Part shown: one piece after another, positions 8,470 to 16,145 of the stretch
Layout: each line of letters starts with the position of its first letter
How positions within the stretch are numbered: the first letter of the stretch is position 1
Assembly: GCF_007827455.1 (NCBI RefSeq)
Contig: NZ_VISM01000001.1
Span: forward strand, 1,465,501 to 1,529,500
Direction of reading: 5' to 3'
DNA: 64,000 bases
Source of the DNA: Lutibacter sp. Hel_I_33_5
GTDB taxonomy: Bacteria; Bacteroidota; Bacteroidia; Flavobacteriales; Flavobacteriaceae
Position numbers and translations under genes: made by a program
The notes under the pieces: generated by a model
Databases searched by the model: none
What the model was told of the DNA's origin: nothing
What the model saw: the letters and a program-made list of their open reading frames with translations, nothing else

Positions 8470-9276
8470 ATGAATAACTTAAAAAACAAATACGGAACCA
8501 AAGCTTTAGTGACTGGAGGTTCTTCTGGAATGGGAAAAGCTTTTGCTAATGAGCTTGCTAAACAAGGAATAGAGCCTATATTAATAGCAAGAAGTATAGA
8601 TAAACTAAAAGAAACGGCAAAAGCTATTTTTGAAGAACACAATGTTAAACCTCAAATATTCTCAGTTGATTTATCAGATGAAAATGCAATAAATAAATTT
8701 TTATCTGAAATTGAAAATCAGTCAATCGGATTACTAATTCATTGCGCTGGAATGGAAAATAATGGGAGTTTTCTCAAAATCAATGAAGGCAAGGAATTGC
8801 AAATGATAAAACTTAATGTTACATCTACTTATCTGTTAACAAATCACTTTGCGAGAAAAATGGCTAAAATTAAGAAAGGTGGTATTCTATTAGTATCAAG
8901 TATGGCTGGACTAATGGCAACACCGTATTTCAGTAATTATGCAGCAACAAAATCCTATGTTCATAATTTAGGACTTTCTTTATATCCTGAACTTAAAATG
9001 CATAATGTAGACATAAGTGTTCTTGCACCTGGATTAACAGAAACTAATATGGTTGCTGATAATGGAATTGATTGGTCAAAACTGCCTATGAAAAGTATGA
9101 AACCATCAGAAGTTGCTTTAATAGCATTAAATAACCTTGGAAAAAAAGGAACAATAATCCCCGGATTTATGAACAAAATGATGGTCTTTATGGCTAAAAG
9201 AGTTTTTTCTATTAAAGGATTTAGTAAAATGAATGGCTGGATGATAAGAAAAGCAATTTCAAACAACAAAATCTGA
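8470..9276 (+). CDS. Short-chain dehydrogenase/reductase (cassette A)
   Basis: The 268-residue SDR begins at ATG 8470 (MNNLKNKYGTKALVTGG). An upstream in-frame start at 8410 would lie inside the preceding gene and add 20 residues before the Rossmann fold, so it is not used here. The cofactor motif is TGGSSGMG at about residues 14-21. The SDR catalytic Ser and YxxxK are in LLVSSMAGLMATPYFSNYAATKSY. It most resembles the DltE/YqjQ type of classical SDRs acting on a carbonyl or alcohol substrate with NAD(P)H; the substrate is unknown. It is the last gene of cassette A, with its stop 8 bases before the attC-like site. Confidence 0.88.
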   Translation: MNNLKNKYGTKALVTGGSSGMGKAFANELAKQGIEPILIARSIDKLKETAKAIFEEHNVKPQIFSVDLSDENAINKFLSEIENQSIGLLIHCAGMENNGSFLKINEGKELQMIKLNVTSTYLLTNHFARKMAKIKKGGILLVSSMAGLMATPYFSNYAATKSYVHNLGLSLYPELKMHNVDISVLAPGLTETNMVADNGIDWSKLPMKSMKPSEVALIALNNLGKKGTIIPGFMNKMMVFMAKRVFSIKGFSKMNGWMIRKAISNNKI

Positions 9277-9284
9277 AAAATAAC

Positions 9285-9417
9285 TGGGTACAACAATGTA
9301 TAAAAGCAATAGCGGTTTGGGTGTATGCTCGAGCCGCTCTTACATTTAATTAATTATCTTGCTGCTCGAATGGTAAGTGTGTTAAATCCGCTACTTCTCT
9401 TATACTAAACGTTGGGC
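9285..9417 (+). repeat. attC-like site A
   Basis: R'' TGGGTACAAC (9285-9294) pairs with the start of cassette A at 7025-7034. The left arm continues ATGTATAAAAGCAATAGCGG and the right arm (about 9387-9410) is its imperfect complement, ending at R' GTTGGGC (9411-9417), which is the start of cassette B. The arms differ by several unpaired bases, as in folded attC sites. Its middle differs from the other sites: it lacks the shared CCTACTTACGAAA block and instead has its own inner stem. Confidence 0.8.
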
Positions 9418-9422
9418 GCAAT

Positions 9423-10154
9423 ATGAAAATGACTGATAAAACGAGTAACTTCTTATTTTATAGTGGACTAATTCTACTTGCAGTCGGAGCTTTTGGACTG
9501 ACTTTCGCTTCGTTCTTTGCAATAATCGGATTACCAATTTTTGTAGTTGGAATTATTTTGATTTTAGTTTCTAAAAAGACTTGGAAACAAAGATTAATAC
9601 CAATCGGACTTTTCATTATCGGAATAATTGCTTTTTGGCCAATTTGGAGAAGTATTAATACTGTCGGACCAGAAACCTTCTTAATACCAAATGACTATAG
9701 AGGAAGAGTTAATATAATTCACAAAAAAGATTGCGGAATCTTACTCGATAGAACGGAAAATGGACTGATTTATGAAATCCCAAATGACGGAATTTTACTG
9801 TTGACTAATGACCTAAAATATGGCTTAATCGACCATAATTATTACTTAATTGACAAAAACGGAAAGAAAACTGAATTACCGAAAATGGATGTCAGAGATT
9901 TTAATGAAGAATGGACAACCGAAAAAAATCCTAATGAACCACCAAGAGACAAACTCGGAGTTTTTCATTGGGGACGAACAGGAAGTACAGGAATTATAAG
10001 AGACGAAAATGGAATTGCGACAAACGAAGATGAACAATACTCATTTTTAGAATTTTACGTTTCTACTTATAGTGACTTGACTGAAAAGTTTAATTTTAAA
10101 TATGAACGGAAATTTGACACGATAAGAGATATTAAAGTAAAAAAATGCGAATAA
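9423..10154 (+). CDS. Membrane protein of unknown function (cassette B)
   Basis: The 243-residue protein has three closely spaced N-terminal hydrophobic segments (about residues 10-30, 32-48 and 55-72). A soluble part of ~165 residues with many charged residues and beta-prone stretches follows. I do not recognise a family. The gene starts 5 bases after the R' core of site A and ends 7 bases before R'' of site B, so it fills cassette B completely. Codon choice (many GGA, CGA, AAC and GAC) looks different from the flanking chromosomal genes, which suggests acquisition from elsewhere. Confidence 0.7.
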   Translation: MKMTDKTSNFLFYSGLILLAVGAFGLTFASFFAIIGLPIFVVGIILILVSKKTWKQRLIPIGLFIIGIIAFWPIWRSINTVGPETFLIPNDYRGRVNIIHKKDCGILLDRTENGLIYEIPNDGILLLTNDLKYGLIDHNYYLIDKNGKKTELPKMDVRDFNEEWTTEKNPNEPPRDKLGVFHWGRTGSTGIIRDENGIATNEDEQYSFLEFYVSTYSDLTEKFNFKYERKFDTIRDIKVKKCE

Positions 10155-10161
10155 ATACTGT

Positions 10162-10297
10162 GCCCAACACCTTACAAAATTAATTGCTTTGTTTCTAGCC
10201 TACTTACGAAAGTCCTCGAGGACTTTCTTGGTTAGTTTTTTATTTAGTAAATTCTTTTCTTAACCACAGCAACTAATCTTGTACAAACACGTTGTAC
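10162..10297 (+). repeat. attC-like site B
   Basis: R'' GCCCAAC (10162-10168) is the exact complement of GTTGGGC at 9411-9417. The arms TTACAAAATTAATTGCTTTG and CAGCAACTAATCTTGTACAA (10266-10285) are complementary with a few mismatches. R' GTTGTAC lies at 10291-10297. The centre holds a perfect 20-base palindrome GAAAGTCCTCGAGGACTTTC at 10208-10227, which would form the terminal hairpin of a folded strand. Confidence 0.85.
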
Positions 10298-10314
10298 ACC
10301 ATTAACCAAAACCA

Positions 10315-11610
10315 ATGAAATATATTAAATCATTAATTGCAATAACTTTTTTTATAACCTCAATCTGTAGTGCACAATTTAGTTTTGACAATTATGCTCT
10401 GCATAATTTAAATGTCATTGATGTCAATTCAAAAAAGATTCTTAAAGATTATTCAATTGTAATCCACAATGGTTTAATTATAGATATTTTACCAACAAAG
10501 AATTTTATTGAGAACGATAGCACACATTCAATTAATCTAAAGAATAAGTTTGTTTTACCTGGTTTAATAGATGCTCACGTACATTTTGCGACAGACCCAA
10601 CTGAAGAAAGAAGAGATAATGCTGAAAAAGTTCTGAAAGAAATGCTTTTAACAGGAGTTACTTCAGTTAGAGACATGGCTGGTGATACAAGAGCTCTTTC
10701 TAACCTTTCAAGAAACACTTTAGTTGGAGATATTGATGGTCCAAACATTTATTATTCTGCTTTAATGGCTGGTCCAGATTTTTTTGCTGACCCAAGAACT
10801 ATAGCAACAGCACAAGGAGGTATAAGTGGGAAAATGCCTTACATGAAAGCTATTGATAGTACCTCAAATTTAACTTTGGAAATTGCACAAGCAAGAGGTA
10901 CTGGTGCAGCTGGAATAAAATTATATGCAAATTTGTCAAGTCGAGAAATTAATAATATTGTAAAAGAGGCTAAAAATCAAGGTATCAATGTCTGGGCTCA
11001 TACTGCTTTAATGCCAACAAAACCATCTGATATAATAACTTCTGGAGTAATTTCCGTGTCTCATGTAGATATGTTGCTTTATGAATACTTTAAATCGAGA
11101 AAAGAACTAGTCGACAAATGGACAATTTCTGAAAATAACACAAAAAGCAGTAACTATTGGGATGATGAATTTAAGAAACTTGACTTTTCAGAATTGTACC
11201 AATTAATGATTGATAACAAAGTGGTTCTTGATGCTACAATGACGGTCTATGAAAAATATAAAGATAGACCTAAATATACTTGGCGATTTGAAATTGGAAA
11301 GCGAATTACAAACCAAGCCTATAAAAAAGGAGTTTTAGTAGCAGCTGGAAGTGATTCTGACCAAAAAACGTTTGTTCAACATGAGATGAAATTATTAGTT
11401 AATGAATGTGGTTTTAGTCCTTTTGAAGGAATTGTTGCAGCAACCAAAAATTCTGCAATGGCTACTGGAATTTTAGAAACAGAAGGCACAATTGAAAATG
11501 GAAAAAAAGCTAATTTACTTTTATTGAATTCAGACCCAACAAGCGATATAGAAAACATAGATAATGTTTTTATGGTAATCAAAAACGGTAAACTTTATAA
11601 TCCAAAATAA
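10315..11610 (+). CDS. Secreted amidohydrolase (cassette C)
   Basis: The 431-residue metal-dependent hydrolase has an N-terminal signal peptide (residues 1-20). The metal-binding HxH is His88/His90 in PGLIDAHVHFA, a candidate carbamylated Lys is Lys202 (AGIKLYA), and further ligands are His229 (WAHTAL), the His of SHVDML and the Asp of AAGSDSD. This is the imidazolonepropionase-like / Xaa-Pro dipeptidase branch of the amidohydrolase superfamily. The substrate is unknown; export to the periplasm is inferred from the signal peptide. The gene fills cassette C: its ATG is 18 bases after R' of site B and its stop lies one base before R'' of site C. Confidence 0.9.
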   Translation: MKYIKSLIAITFFITSICSAQFSFDNYALHNLNVIDVNSKKILKDYSIVIHNGLIIDILPTKNFIENDSTHSINLKNKFVLPGLIDAHVHFATDPTEERRDNAEKVLKEMLLTGVTSVRDMAGDTRALSNLSRNTLVGDIDGPNIYYSALMAGPDFFADPRTIATAQGGISGKMPYMKAIDSTSNLTLEIAQARGTGAAGIKLYANLSSREINNIVKEAKNQGINVWAHTALMPTKPSDIITSGVISVSHVDMLLYEYFKSRKELVDKWTISENNTKSSNYWDDEFKKLDFSELYQLMIDNKVVLDATMTVYEKYKDRPKYTWRFEIGKRITNQAYKKGVLVAAGSDSDQKTFVQHEMKLLVNECGFSPFEGIVAATKNSAMATGILETEGTIENGKKANLLLLNSDPTSDIENIDNVFMVIKNGKLYNPK

Positions 11611-11654
11611 CGGTGTACAACAAAGTACTGTGGTAAAAAACAAGTAAAAACTCA

Positions 11655-12626
11655 TTAAATATTCACTAAAGTACTTCTATAAGTATCATCATATATTAAT
11701 CCTGATTTAGCAATGGCAAATGCTTGTTTTAATAGTTTATTACACACCGCTATTAATGCTAATTTTTTACTCTTTCCTTTGGCAACTATTCGTTCATAAA
11801 TTTCTCTACAAGCCTTGTTGTATTTACAAGCATTAAAACTGCACATAAATAATAAATTTCGAAGCTTCTGGTTGCCTATTTTACTTATTCTGGCTCGTCC
11901 ATTTATACTACTTCCACTTTGTCTAATTACAGGAGTTAATCCAGCATAACTACACAATTCACTTCCGCTTTTAAAACGATCAAATCCATCTGTTAAAACA
12001 ACTAGCATTAGCGCTGTTTTATTTCCAATTCCAGGTATTGTTTTTAAGCGTGTTAAAACATCTTGATGTAGCTTTCTTACTAAAATTAATAATGCTGCTT
12101 CTACCTTTTCTATTTGTTTTGTTACCTGTCTCAAACTACTTTTTAATGAGCTCGTAACTACTTTACTTGGATTGCCCAAAACTTCTTCTCCATGTATTTT
12201 GTTTTTTAACATAGTACTCTGTTTTGTATACACAGAAAGAAGTCTTGTCATTTGTAAGCATTCTAACTGATGTTTTGAATTACCTTGCCATAACTTTAAT
12301 TCAACTTGTTTTGCATACTCACAAATCAATCTTGAATCGCTTTTATCTGTCTTTATTTTTGATAACTTCATCTGGATAAAGCGTTTCACCGACAGAGGGT
12401 TTTCTACTGAAACTTTTATACTGTTTTCCTGTAAAAAATAAGCCAACCTGTAATGGTAATAACCTGTAGCTTCCATTACACAATGACTATTGTAATCTAG
12501 ATGTTTTACAAATTTTTTAAATCCAGTTACATTGTTTTTAAACTGATAGTAATTACCAGAAGAATCTGTAACATCAAATACTAAATGACTAATGTCTATT
12601 CCAAAATATTTAATATCTTTATTCAT
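11655..12626 (-). CDS. IS110-family transposase (DEDD recombinase), copy 1
   Basis: The 323-residue protein has an N-terminal RuvC-like DEDD domain with candidate catalytic residues Asp11 (GIDIS), Glu52 (MEATGYY), Asp94 and Asp97 (KTDKSDSR), then a coiled linker. The C-terminal Transposase_20 domain has the helix-hairpin-helix-like IPGIGNKTA and the serine-containing VIRQSGSSINGRARISKIGN around residues 232-251, where the catalytic Ser of this family lies (Ser239 or Ser240). Family members use a structured RNA from the element end to recognise donor and target DNA. Full length and intact, so probably active. Confidence 0.95.
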   Translation of the reverse strand: MNKDIKYFGIDISHLVFDVTDSSGNYYQFKNNVTGFKKFVKHLDYNSHCVMEATGYYHYRLAYFLQENSIKVSVENPLSVKRFIQMKLSKIKTDKSDSRLICEYAKQVELKLWQGNSKHQLECLQMTRLLSVYTKQSTMLKNKIHGEEVLGNPSKVVTSSLKSSLRQVTKQIEKVEAALLILVRKLHQDVLTRLKTIPGIGNKTALMLVVLTDGFDRFKSGSELCSYAGLTPVIRQSGSSINGRARISKIGNQKLRNLLFMCSFNACKYNKACREIYERIVAKGKSKKLALIAVCNKLLKQAFAIAKSGLIYDDTYRSTLVNI

Positions 12627-12851
12627 AAGAAAATGTTTTAACGAAAGGACAACCTACGCAAGTTTCAACGACTTAAAATCGAGGTCTGAAGCCTCATAAA
12701 ACTGTACGAAATCTGTGTAGAAAAGAGAGGGGATTTTCAATGTTGACGAGATCAATAGTCTCTCCGTATATAATAACCTTAATCCTCTCTTCTGTGCTTT
12801 CTAATTTATATTGCTTAATTTAACCTTTTTATTAAAATGCTAACTTAAGAC
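12627..12851 (-). ncRNA. Putative bridge RNA region of IS copy 1
   Basis: The 225 bases upstream of the transposase form the long non-coding end, the location of the bridge RNA in IS110-group elements. Read on the minus strand, 12781-12789 (GAGAGGATT) pairs with 12725-12735 around an internal loop; a smaller GAGG/CCTC hairpin lies at 12681-12695. One side of the loop is ATTATATAC (12766-12774), close to the attC arm ATTATACAC. The other side is CAACATTG (12738-12745), close to the attC segment CAACAATG. This is what a target-binding loop with left and right guides would look like. The rest of the 366-base gap to the next gene is attC-like site C. The call is by position and folding by eye only. 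Confidence 0.55.
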
Positions 12852-12992
12852 GTATAAAATTAATTGCTTGTTTCGAGCCTACTTACGAAAATCCTCGCGG
12901 ATTTTCTATTAGGTTTGTACTTGCAAAGTTAGTTACTAAACCACGCAACTAATCTTATACAAGACCGTTAGCTACAATTAAAAACAAACATT

Positions 12993-13865
12993 ATGAAAAA
13001 TTCAATTAAACTTTTAGGACTACTTATTTTCTCTTTGATTTGGAATATTACCAATGCTCAAGTCAAAATGAACATTGAATTTGACACACCTTATGGAGAA
13101 AATGAAACAGTTGGGAATTATATCACAATAGATGGAGCAAAAATTTATTATGAGGAATATGGAAAAGGCGAACCATTATTACTTATTCACGGAAATAGTG
13201 GTAGTATTAAATCAATGGGTAATCAAATAGATTATTTCAAATCAAAATATAGAGTAATCATAGCTGACAATAGAGGACAAGGAAAATCTGAATTAAAAAC
13301 AGATTCTTTGACATATGTTCAAATTACAAAAGATTGGGAAGGAATAGTTAATCACTTAAAATTAGATTCTATTAATATTATTGGATGGAGTGATGGTGGA
13401 ATTATTGGATTGAAGATGGGAATTTCAGGTAAATCAAAAATTAAAAAAATTGTAGCGATGGGAGCTAATTTGAGACCTGATTCAACAGCTGTTAACTCTT
13501 GGGCAGTTAATTACGTTTTGAAATCCAAAAAGATGGTTGAGTTAAAAATTCAGGAGCACGATACTACTCGAAATTGGAACTCACAAAAACAACGTCTCGG
13601 ACTATTGGGGGACCAGCCAAATATCCCAATTAAAGACTTGTCAAAAATTAAAGCAAAAGTATTAATAATGTCTGGAGATGAAGATATAATTAAAAGTAAA
13701 CATAGTTTAGAAATATATGAAAATATTCCCAAAGCTCAATTATGCATAATGCCGGGCGAAACACATTATACACCTGCATCTAATCCAGAATTATTTAATG
13801 AAATTGCGAATAGATTTTTATCAAAAACATTTAAAAGACCTGATTCTGATTTTACAAAATGGTAG
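12993..13865 (+). CDS. Secreted alpha/beta hydrolase (cassette D)
   Basis: The 290-residue protein has a signal peptide (residues 1-23, ending NITNAQ) and an alpha/beta hydrolase fold: oxyanion HGNSGS, nucleophile elbow GWSDGG with the catalytic Ser, the acid in SGDEDIIK and the His in PGETHYTPAS. It probably hydrolyses an ester or related bond in the periplasm; the substrate is unknown. The gene fills cassette D, with its ATG 18 bases after R' of site C and its stop 8 bases before R'' of site D. It is flanked on both sides by direct copies of the IS, each inside an attC-like site. Confidence 0.88.
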   Translation: MKNSIKLLGLLIFSLIWNITNAQVKMNIEFDTPYGENETVGNYITIDGAKIYYEEYGKGEPLLLIHGNSGSIKSMGNQIDYFKSKYRVIIADNRGQGKSELKTDSLTYVQITKDWEGIVNHLKLDSINIIGWSDGGIIGLKMGISGKSKIKKIVAMGANLRPDSTAVNSWAVNYVLKSKKMVELKIQEHDTTRNWNSQKQRLGLLGDQPNIPIKDLSKIKAKVLIMSGDEDIIKSKHSLEIYENIPKAQLCIMPGETHYTPASNPELFNEIANRFLSKTFKRPDSDFTKW

Positions 13866-13915
13866 AAATAACTGTAGCTAACAAAGTACTGTGGTAAAAA
13901 ACAAGTAAAAACTCA

Positions 13916-14887
13916 TTAAATATTCACTAAAGTACTTCTATAAGTATCATCATATATTAATCCTGATTTAGCAATGGCAAATGCTTGTTTTAATAGTTTA
14001 TTACACACCGCTATTAATGCTAATTTTTTACTCTTTCCTTTGGCAACTATTCGTTCATAAATTTCTCTACAAGCCTTGTTGTATTTACAAGCATTAAAAC
14101 TGCACATAAATAATAAATTTCGAAGCTTCTGGTTGCCTATTTTACTTATTCTGGCTCGTCCATTTATACTACTTCCACTTTGTCTAATTACAGGAGTTAA
14201 TCCAGCATAACTACACAATTCACTTCCGCTTTTAAAACGATCAAATCCATCTGTTAAAACAACTAGCATTAGCGCTGTTTTATTTCCAATTCCAGGTATT
14301 GTTTTTAAGCGTGTTAAAACATCTTGATGTAGCTTTCTTACTAAAATTAATAATGCTGCTTCTACCTTTTCTATTTGTTTTGTTACCTGTCTCAAACTAC
14401 TTTTTAATGAGCTCGTAACTACTTTACTTGGATTGCCCAAAACTTCTTCTCCATGTATTTTGTTTTTTAACATAGTACTCTGTTTTGTATACACAGAAAG
14501 AAGTCTTGTCATTTGTAAGCATTCTAACTGATGTTTTGAATTACCTTGCCATAACTTTAATTCAACTTGTTTTGCATACTCACAAATCAATCTTGAATCG
14601 CTTTTATCTGTCTTTATTTTTGATAACTTCATCTGGATAAAGCGTTTCACCGACAGAGGGTTTTCTACTGAAACTTTTATACTGTTTTCCTGTAAAAAAT
14701 AAGCCAACCTGTAATGGTAATAACCTGTAGCTTCCATTACACAATGACTATTGTAATCTAGATGTTTTACAAATTTTTTAAATCCAGTTACATTGTTTTT
14801 AAACTGATAGTAATTACCAGAAGAATCTGTAACATCAAATACTAAATGACTAATGTCTATTCCAAAATATTTAATATCTTTATTCAT
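13916..14887 (-). CDS. IS110-family transposase (DEDD recombinase), copy 2
   Basis: The product is identical in all 323 residues to the copy 1 transposase, with the same candidate residues Asp11, Glu52, Asp94, Asp97 and Ser239/240. The gene is intact and begins at the same ATG, followed upstream by the same 225-base non-coding end. Insertion at the same attC position as copy 1, but in a site with a different core sequence, indicates that the target is recognised through the conserved arm rather than the variable core bases. Confidence 0.95.
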   Translation of the reverse strand: MNKDIKYFGIDISHLVFDVTDSSGNYYQFKNNVTGFKKFVKHLDYNSHCVMEATGYYHYRLAYFLQENSIKVSVENPLSVKRFIQMKLSKIKTDKSDSRLICEYAKQVELKLWQGNSKHQLECLQMTRLLSVYTKQSTMLKNKIHGEEVLGNPSKVVTSSLKSSLRQVTKQIEKVEAALLILVRKLHQDVLTRLKTIPGIGNKTALMLVVLTDGFDRFKSGSELCSYAGLTPVIRQSGSSINGRARISKIGNQKLRNLLFMCSFNACKYNKACREIYERIVAKGKSKKLALIAVCNKLLKQAFAIAKSGLIYDDTYRSTLVNI

Positions 14888-15112
14888 AAGAAAATGTTTT
14901 AACGAAAGGACAACCTACGCAAGTTTCAACGACTTAAAATCGAGGTCTGAAGCCTCATAAAACTGTACGAAATCTGTGTAGAAAAGAGAGGGGATTTTCA
15001 ATGTTGACGAGATCAATAGTCTCTCCGTATATAATAACCTTAATCCTCTCTTCTGTGCTTTCTAATTTATATTGCTTAATTTAACCTTTTTATTAAAATG
15101 CTAACTTAAGAC
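14888..15112 (-). ncRNA. Putative bridge RNA region of IS copy 2
   Basis: This is the same sequence as the copy 1 region, with the guide-like segments at 15027-15035 and 14999-15006. The remaining part of the 371-base gap (15113-15258) is the right part of attC-like site D and the short leader of the cassette E gene; I see no other gene there. Confidence 0.55.
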
Positions 15113-15258
15113 GTGTATAATTCATTGCTAGTACTCGCCTACTTACGAAAATCCTCGCAGATTTTCTATTCGGTTTATATTTGCTAATTTAGTTGCTGAA
15201 ACACGCAACGAAATCATACACAAACACGTTGTGCTTCATTATAACCAACAGCTAACCT

Positions 15259-15984
15259 ATGATAAAATTCTTTAGAAAAATTAGACAAAAACTGCTAACT
15301 GAAAATAAGTTTAGCAAATATCTGATTTACGCAATTGGAGAAATCATACTTGTCGTTATTGGAATTTTGATTGCGCTTCAGATTAATAATTGGAATGAAC
15401 ATCGTAAAACAGCTAAAGAACTACAAAGTTACTATCAACAAATACTAATTGAAATCAATCAGGAAAAACAGTATATAGATAGAGAATTATATAGACTTAA
15501 TAAAAGTATTGCAACTTACGAAGCTTATACAGAATATATTAAAAACTCTGAATTAAAACCTAATGAAATAATTCAGGAACTTGGAAAAATTGAATTAACA
15601 TTTTCATATTTAACTTTTAGCAATGAAACAATAACTTCGTTAGAGACAACTGGAGAGATAAAGTTAATTCCAGAAAGTATAAGAAATAAACTAATTGAAT
15701 CTAAAAGACTTAAAGAAGTACTTATTAGTCAACAAGCTGGAAACGACCAATTGTATTTAGAAGGGCAGAAAAAGGCTTTTGAGCTTGGTTTTAATAGACT
15801 TTTAAAATATACAGAACCTTATCAAGGGATTAATGTTAATAGAAATACTACGGAAATAATCTTAACTCTTGAATATGCTTTCGGACTTAAAAACTATACT
15901 GAAAATGATAAGATTAGAATGCTAAATGGTTTGTTAGAAAATATTATGGAATTAGAAGCAATGATTAGAAAAGAACAAAAATAA
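15259..15984 (+). CDS. DUF6090-type membrane-anchored protein (cassette E)
   Basis: The 241-residue protein begins IKFFRKIRQKLLTENKFSKY and has one membrane helix at about residues 22-42 (AIGEIILVVIGILIALQINN). A helical, probably coiled-coil domain extends to the end. This N-terminal pattern is characteristic of the DUF6090 family, abundant and multi-copy in Flavobacteriaceae and without known function. It is a single-gene cassette: the ATG is 24 bases after R' of site D and the stop 7 bases before R'' of site E. Orientation with a short N-terminal cytoplasmic basic segment is inferred from the charge pattern. Confidence 0.85.
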   Translation: MIKFFRKIRQKLLTENKFSKYLIYAIGEIILVVIGILIALQINNWNEHRKTAKELQSYYQQILIEINQEKQYIDRELYRLNKSIATYEAYTEYIKNSELKPNEIIQELGKIELTFSYLTFSNETITSLETTGEIKLIPESIRNKLIESKRLKEVLISQQAGNDQLYLEGQKKAFELGFNRLLKYTEPYQGINVNRNTTEIILTLEYAFGLKNYTENDKIRMLNGLLENIMELEAMIRKEQK

Positions 15985-15991
15985 ATAACGA

Positions 15992-16125
15992 AAGCACAAC
16001 AATGTGTATAATTCATTGCTAGTTAAAGCCTACTTACGAAAGTCCTCGCGGACTTTCTATCTGTGATTTATTTGCTAAATTTAGTGCTTAAACACGCAAC
16101 GAAATCATACACTAGACCGTTAGCA
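15992..16125 (+). repeat. attC-like site E (intact)
   Basis: R'' AAGCACAAC (15992-16000) pairs with GTTGTGCTT at 15228-15236. The left arm GTGTATAATTCATTGC (16004-16019) pairs with the right arm GCAACGAAATCATACAC (about 16096-16112) with a few mismatches and extra bases. The centre has the CCTACTTACGAAA block and the perfect palindrome GAAAGTCCTCGCGGACTTTC (16038-16057, allowing the CGCG core). R' GTTAGCA lies at 16119-16125. This is the best intact reference for the interrupted sites C and D. Confidence 0.88.
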
Positions 16126-16145
16126 AAAATTTAAAACCAACTGAA

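Larger units (their letters stand above)
11624..12851 (-). mobile_element. IS110-family insertion sequence, copy 1
   Basis: This element of about 1.23 kb is shared, without any difference I can see, with copy 2. The left junction is within one or two bases after the R'' core of attC-like site C, the right junction before GTATAA of its left arm. No terminal inverted repeats or long target duplications are evident, as usual for IS110 elements. It contains one transposase gene on the minus strand, about 30 non-coding bases downstream of it and about 225 non-coding bases upstream. Confidence 0.88.
11612..12973 (+). repeat. attC-like site C, interrupted by IS copy 1
   Basis: R'' GGTGTACAAC (11612-11621) pairs perfectly with 10291-10300, the start of cassette C. 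The IS follows immediately. The remainder of the site resumes at about 12852 with GTATAAAATTAATTGCTTG, the CCTACTTACGAAA block, the palindrome at 12887-12906 and the right arm CGCAACTAATCTTATACAAG, ending at R' GTTAGCT (12967-12973). Without the insertion the site would be about 135 bases, like sites B and E. Confidence 0.85.
13885..15112 (-). mobile_element. IS110-family insertion sequence, copy 2
   Basis: The element has the same length and apparently the same sequence as copy 1 (constant offset of 2261 bases at both ends) and is inserted at the equivalent position of attC-like site D in the same orientation. Identity over 1.23 kb indicates very recent transposition or gene conversion. Confidence 0.88.
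13873..15234 (+). repeat. attC-like site D, interrupted by IS copy 2
   Basis: R'' TGTAGCTAAC (13873-13882) pairs perfectly with GTTAGCTACA at 12967-12976. After the IS the site continues from about 15113 with GTGTATAATTCATTGC, the CCTACTTACGAAA block, a near-palindrome at 15147-15166 with one mismatch pair, the right arm CGCAACGAAATCATACAC, and R' GTTGTGC (15228-15234). Confidence 0.85.

Noticed and set aside
10208..10227. Palindrome as a factor-independent terminator of cassette B
   Set aside because: It recurs at the same place in five attC-like sites and lacks a consistent following T run; it is better explained as the terminal hairpin of the folded site, though an effect on transcription is possible.
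11624..15112. Composite transposon of IS copies 1 and 2 carrying the hydrolase
   Set aside because: Each IS lies inside a different attC-like site and the hydrolase is explained as an ordinary cassette with matching R' and R'' ends; IS110 elements are not known to move as classical composites.
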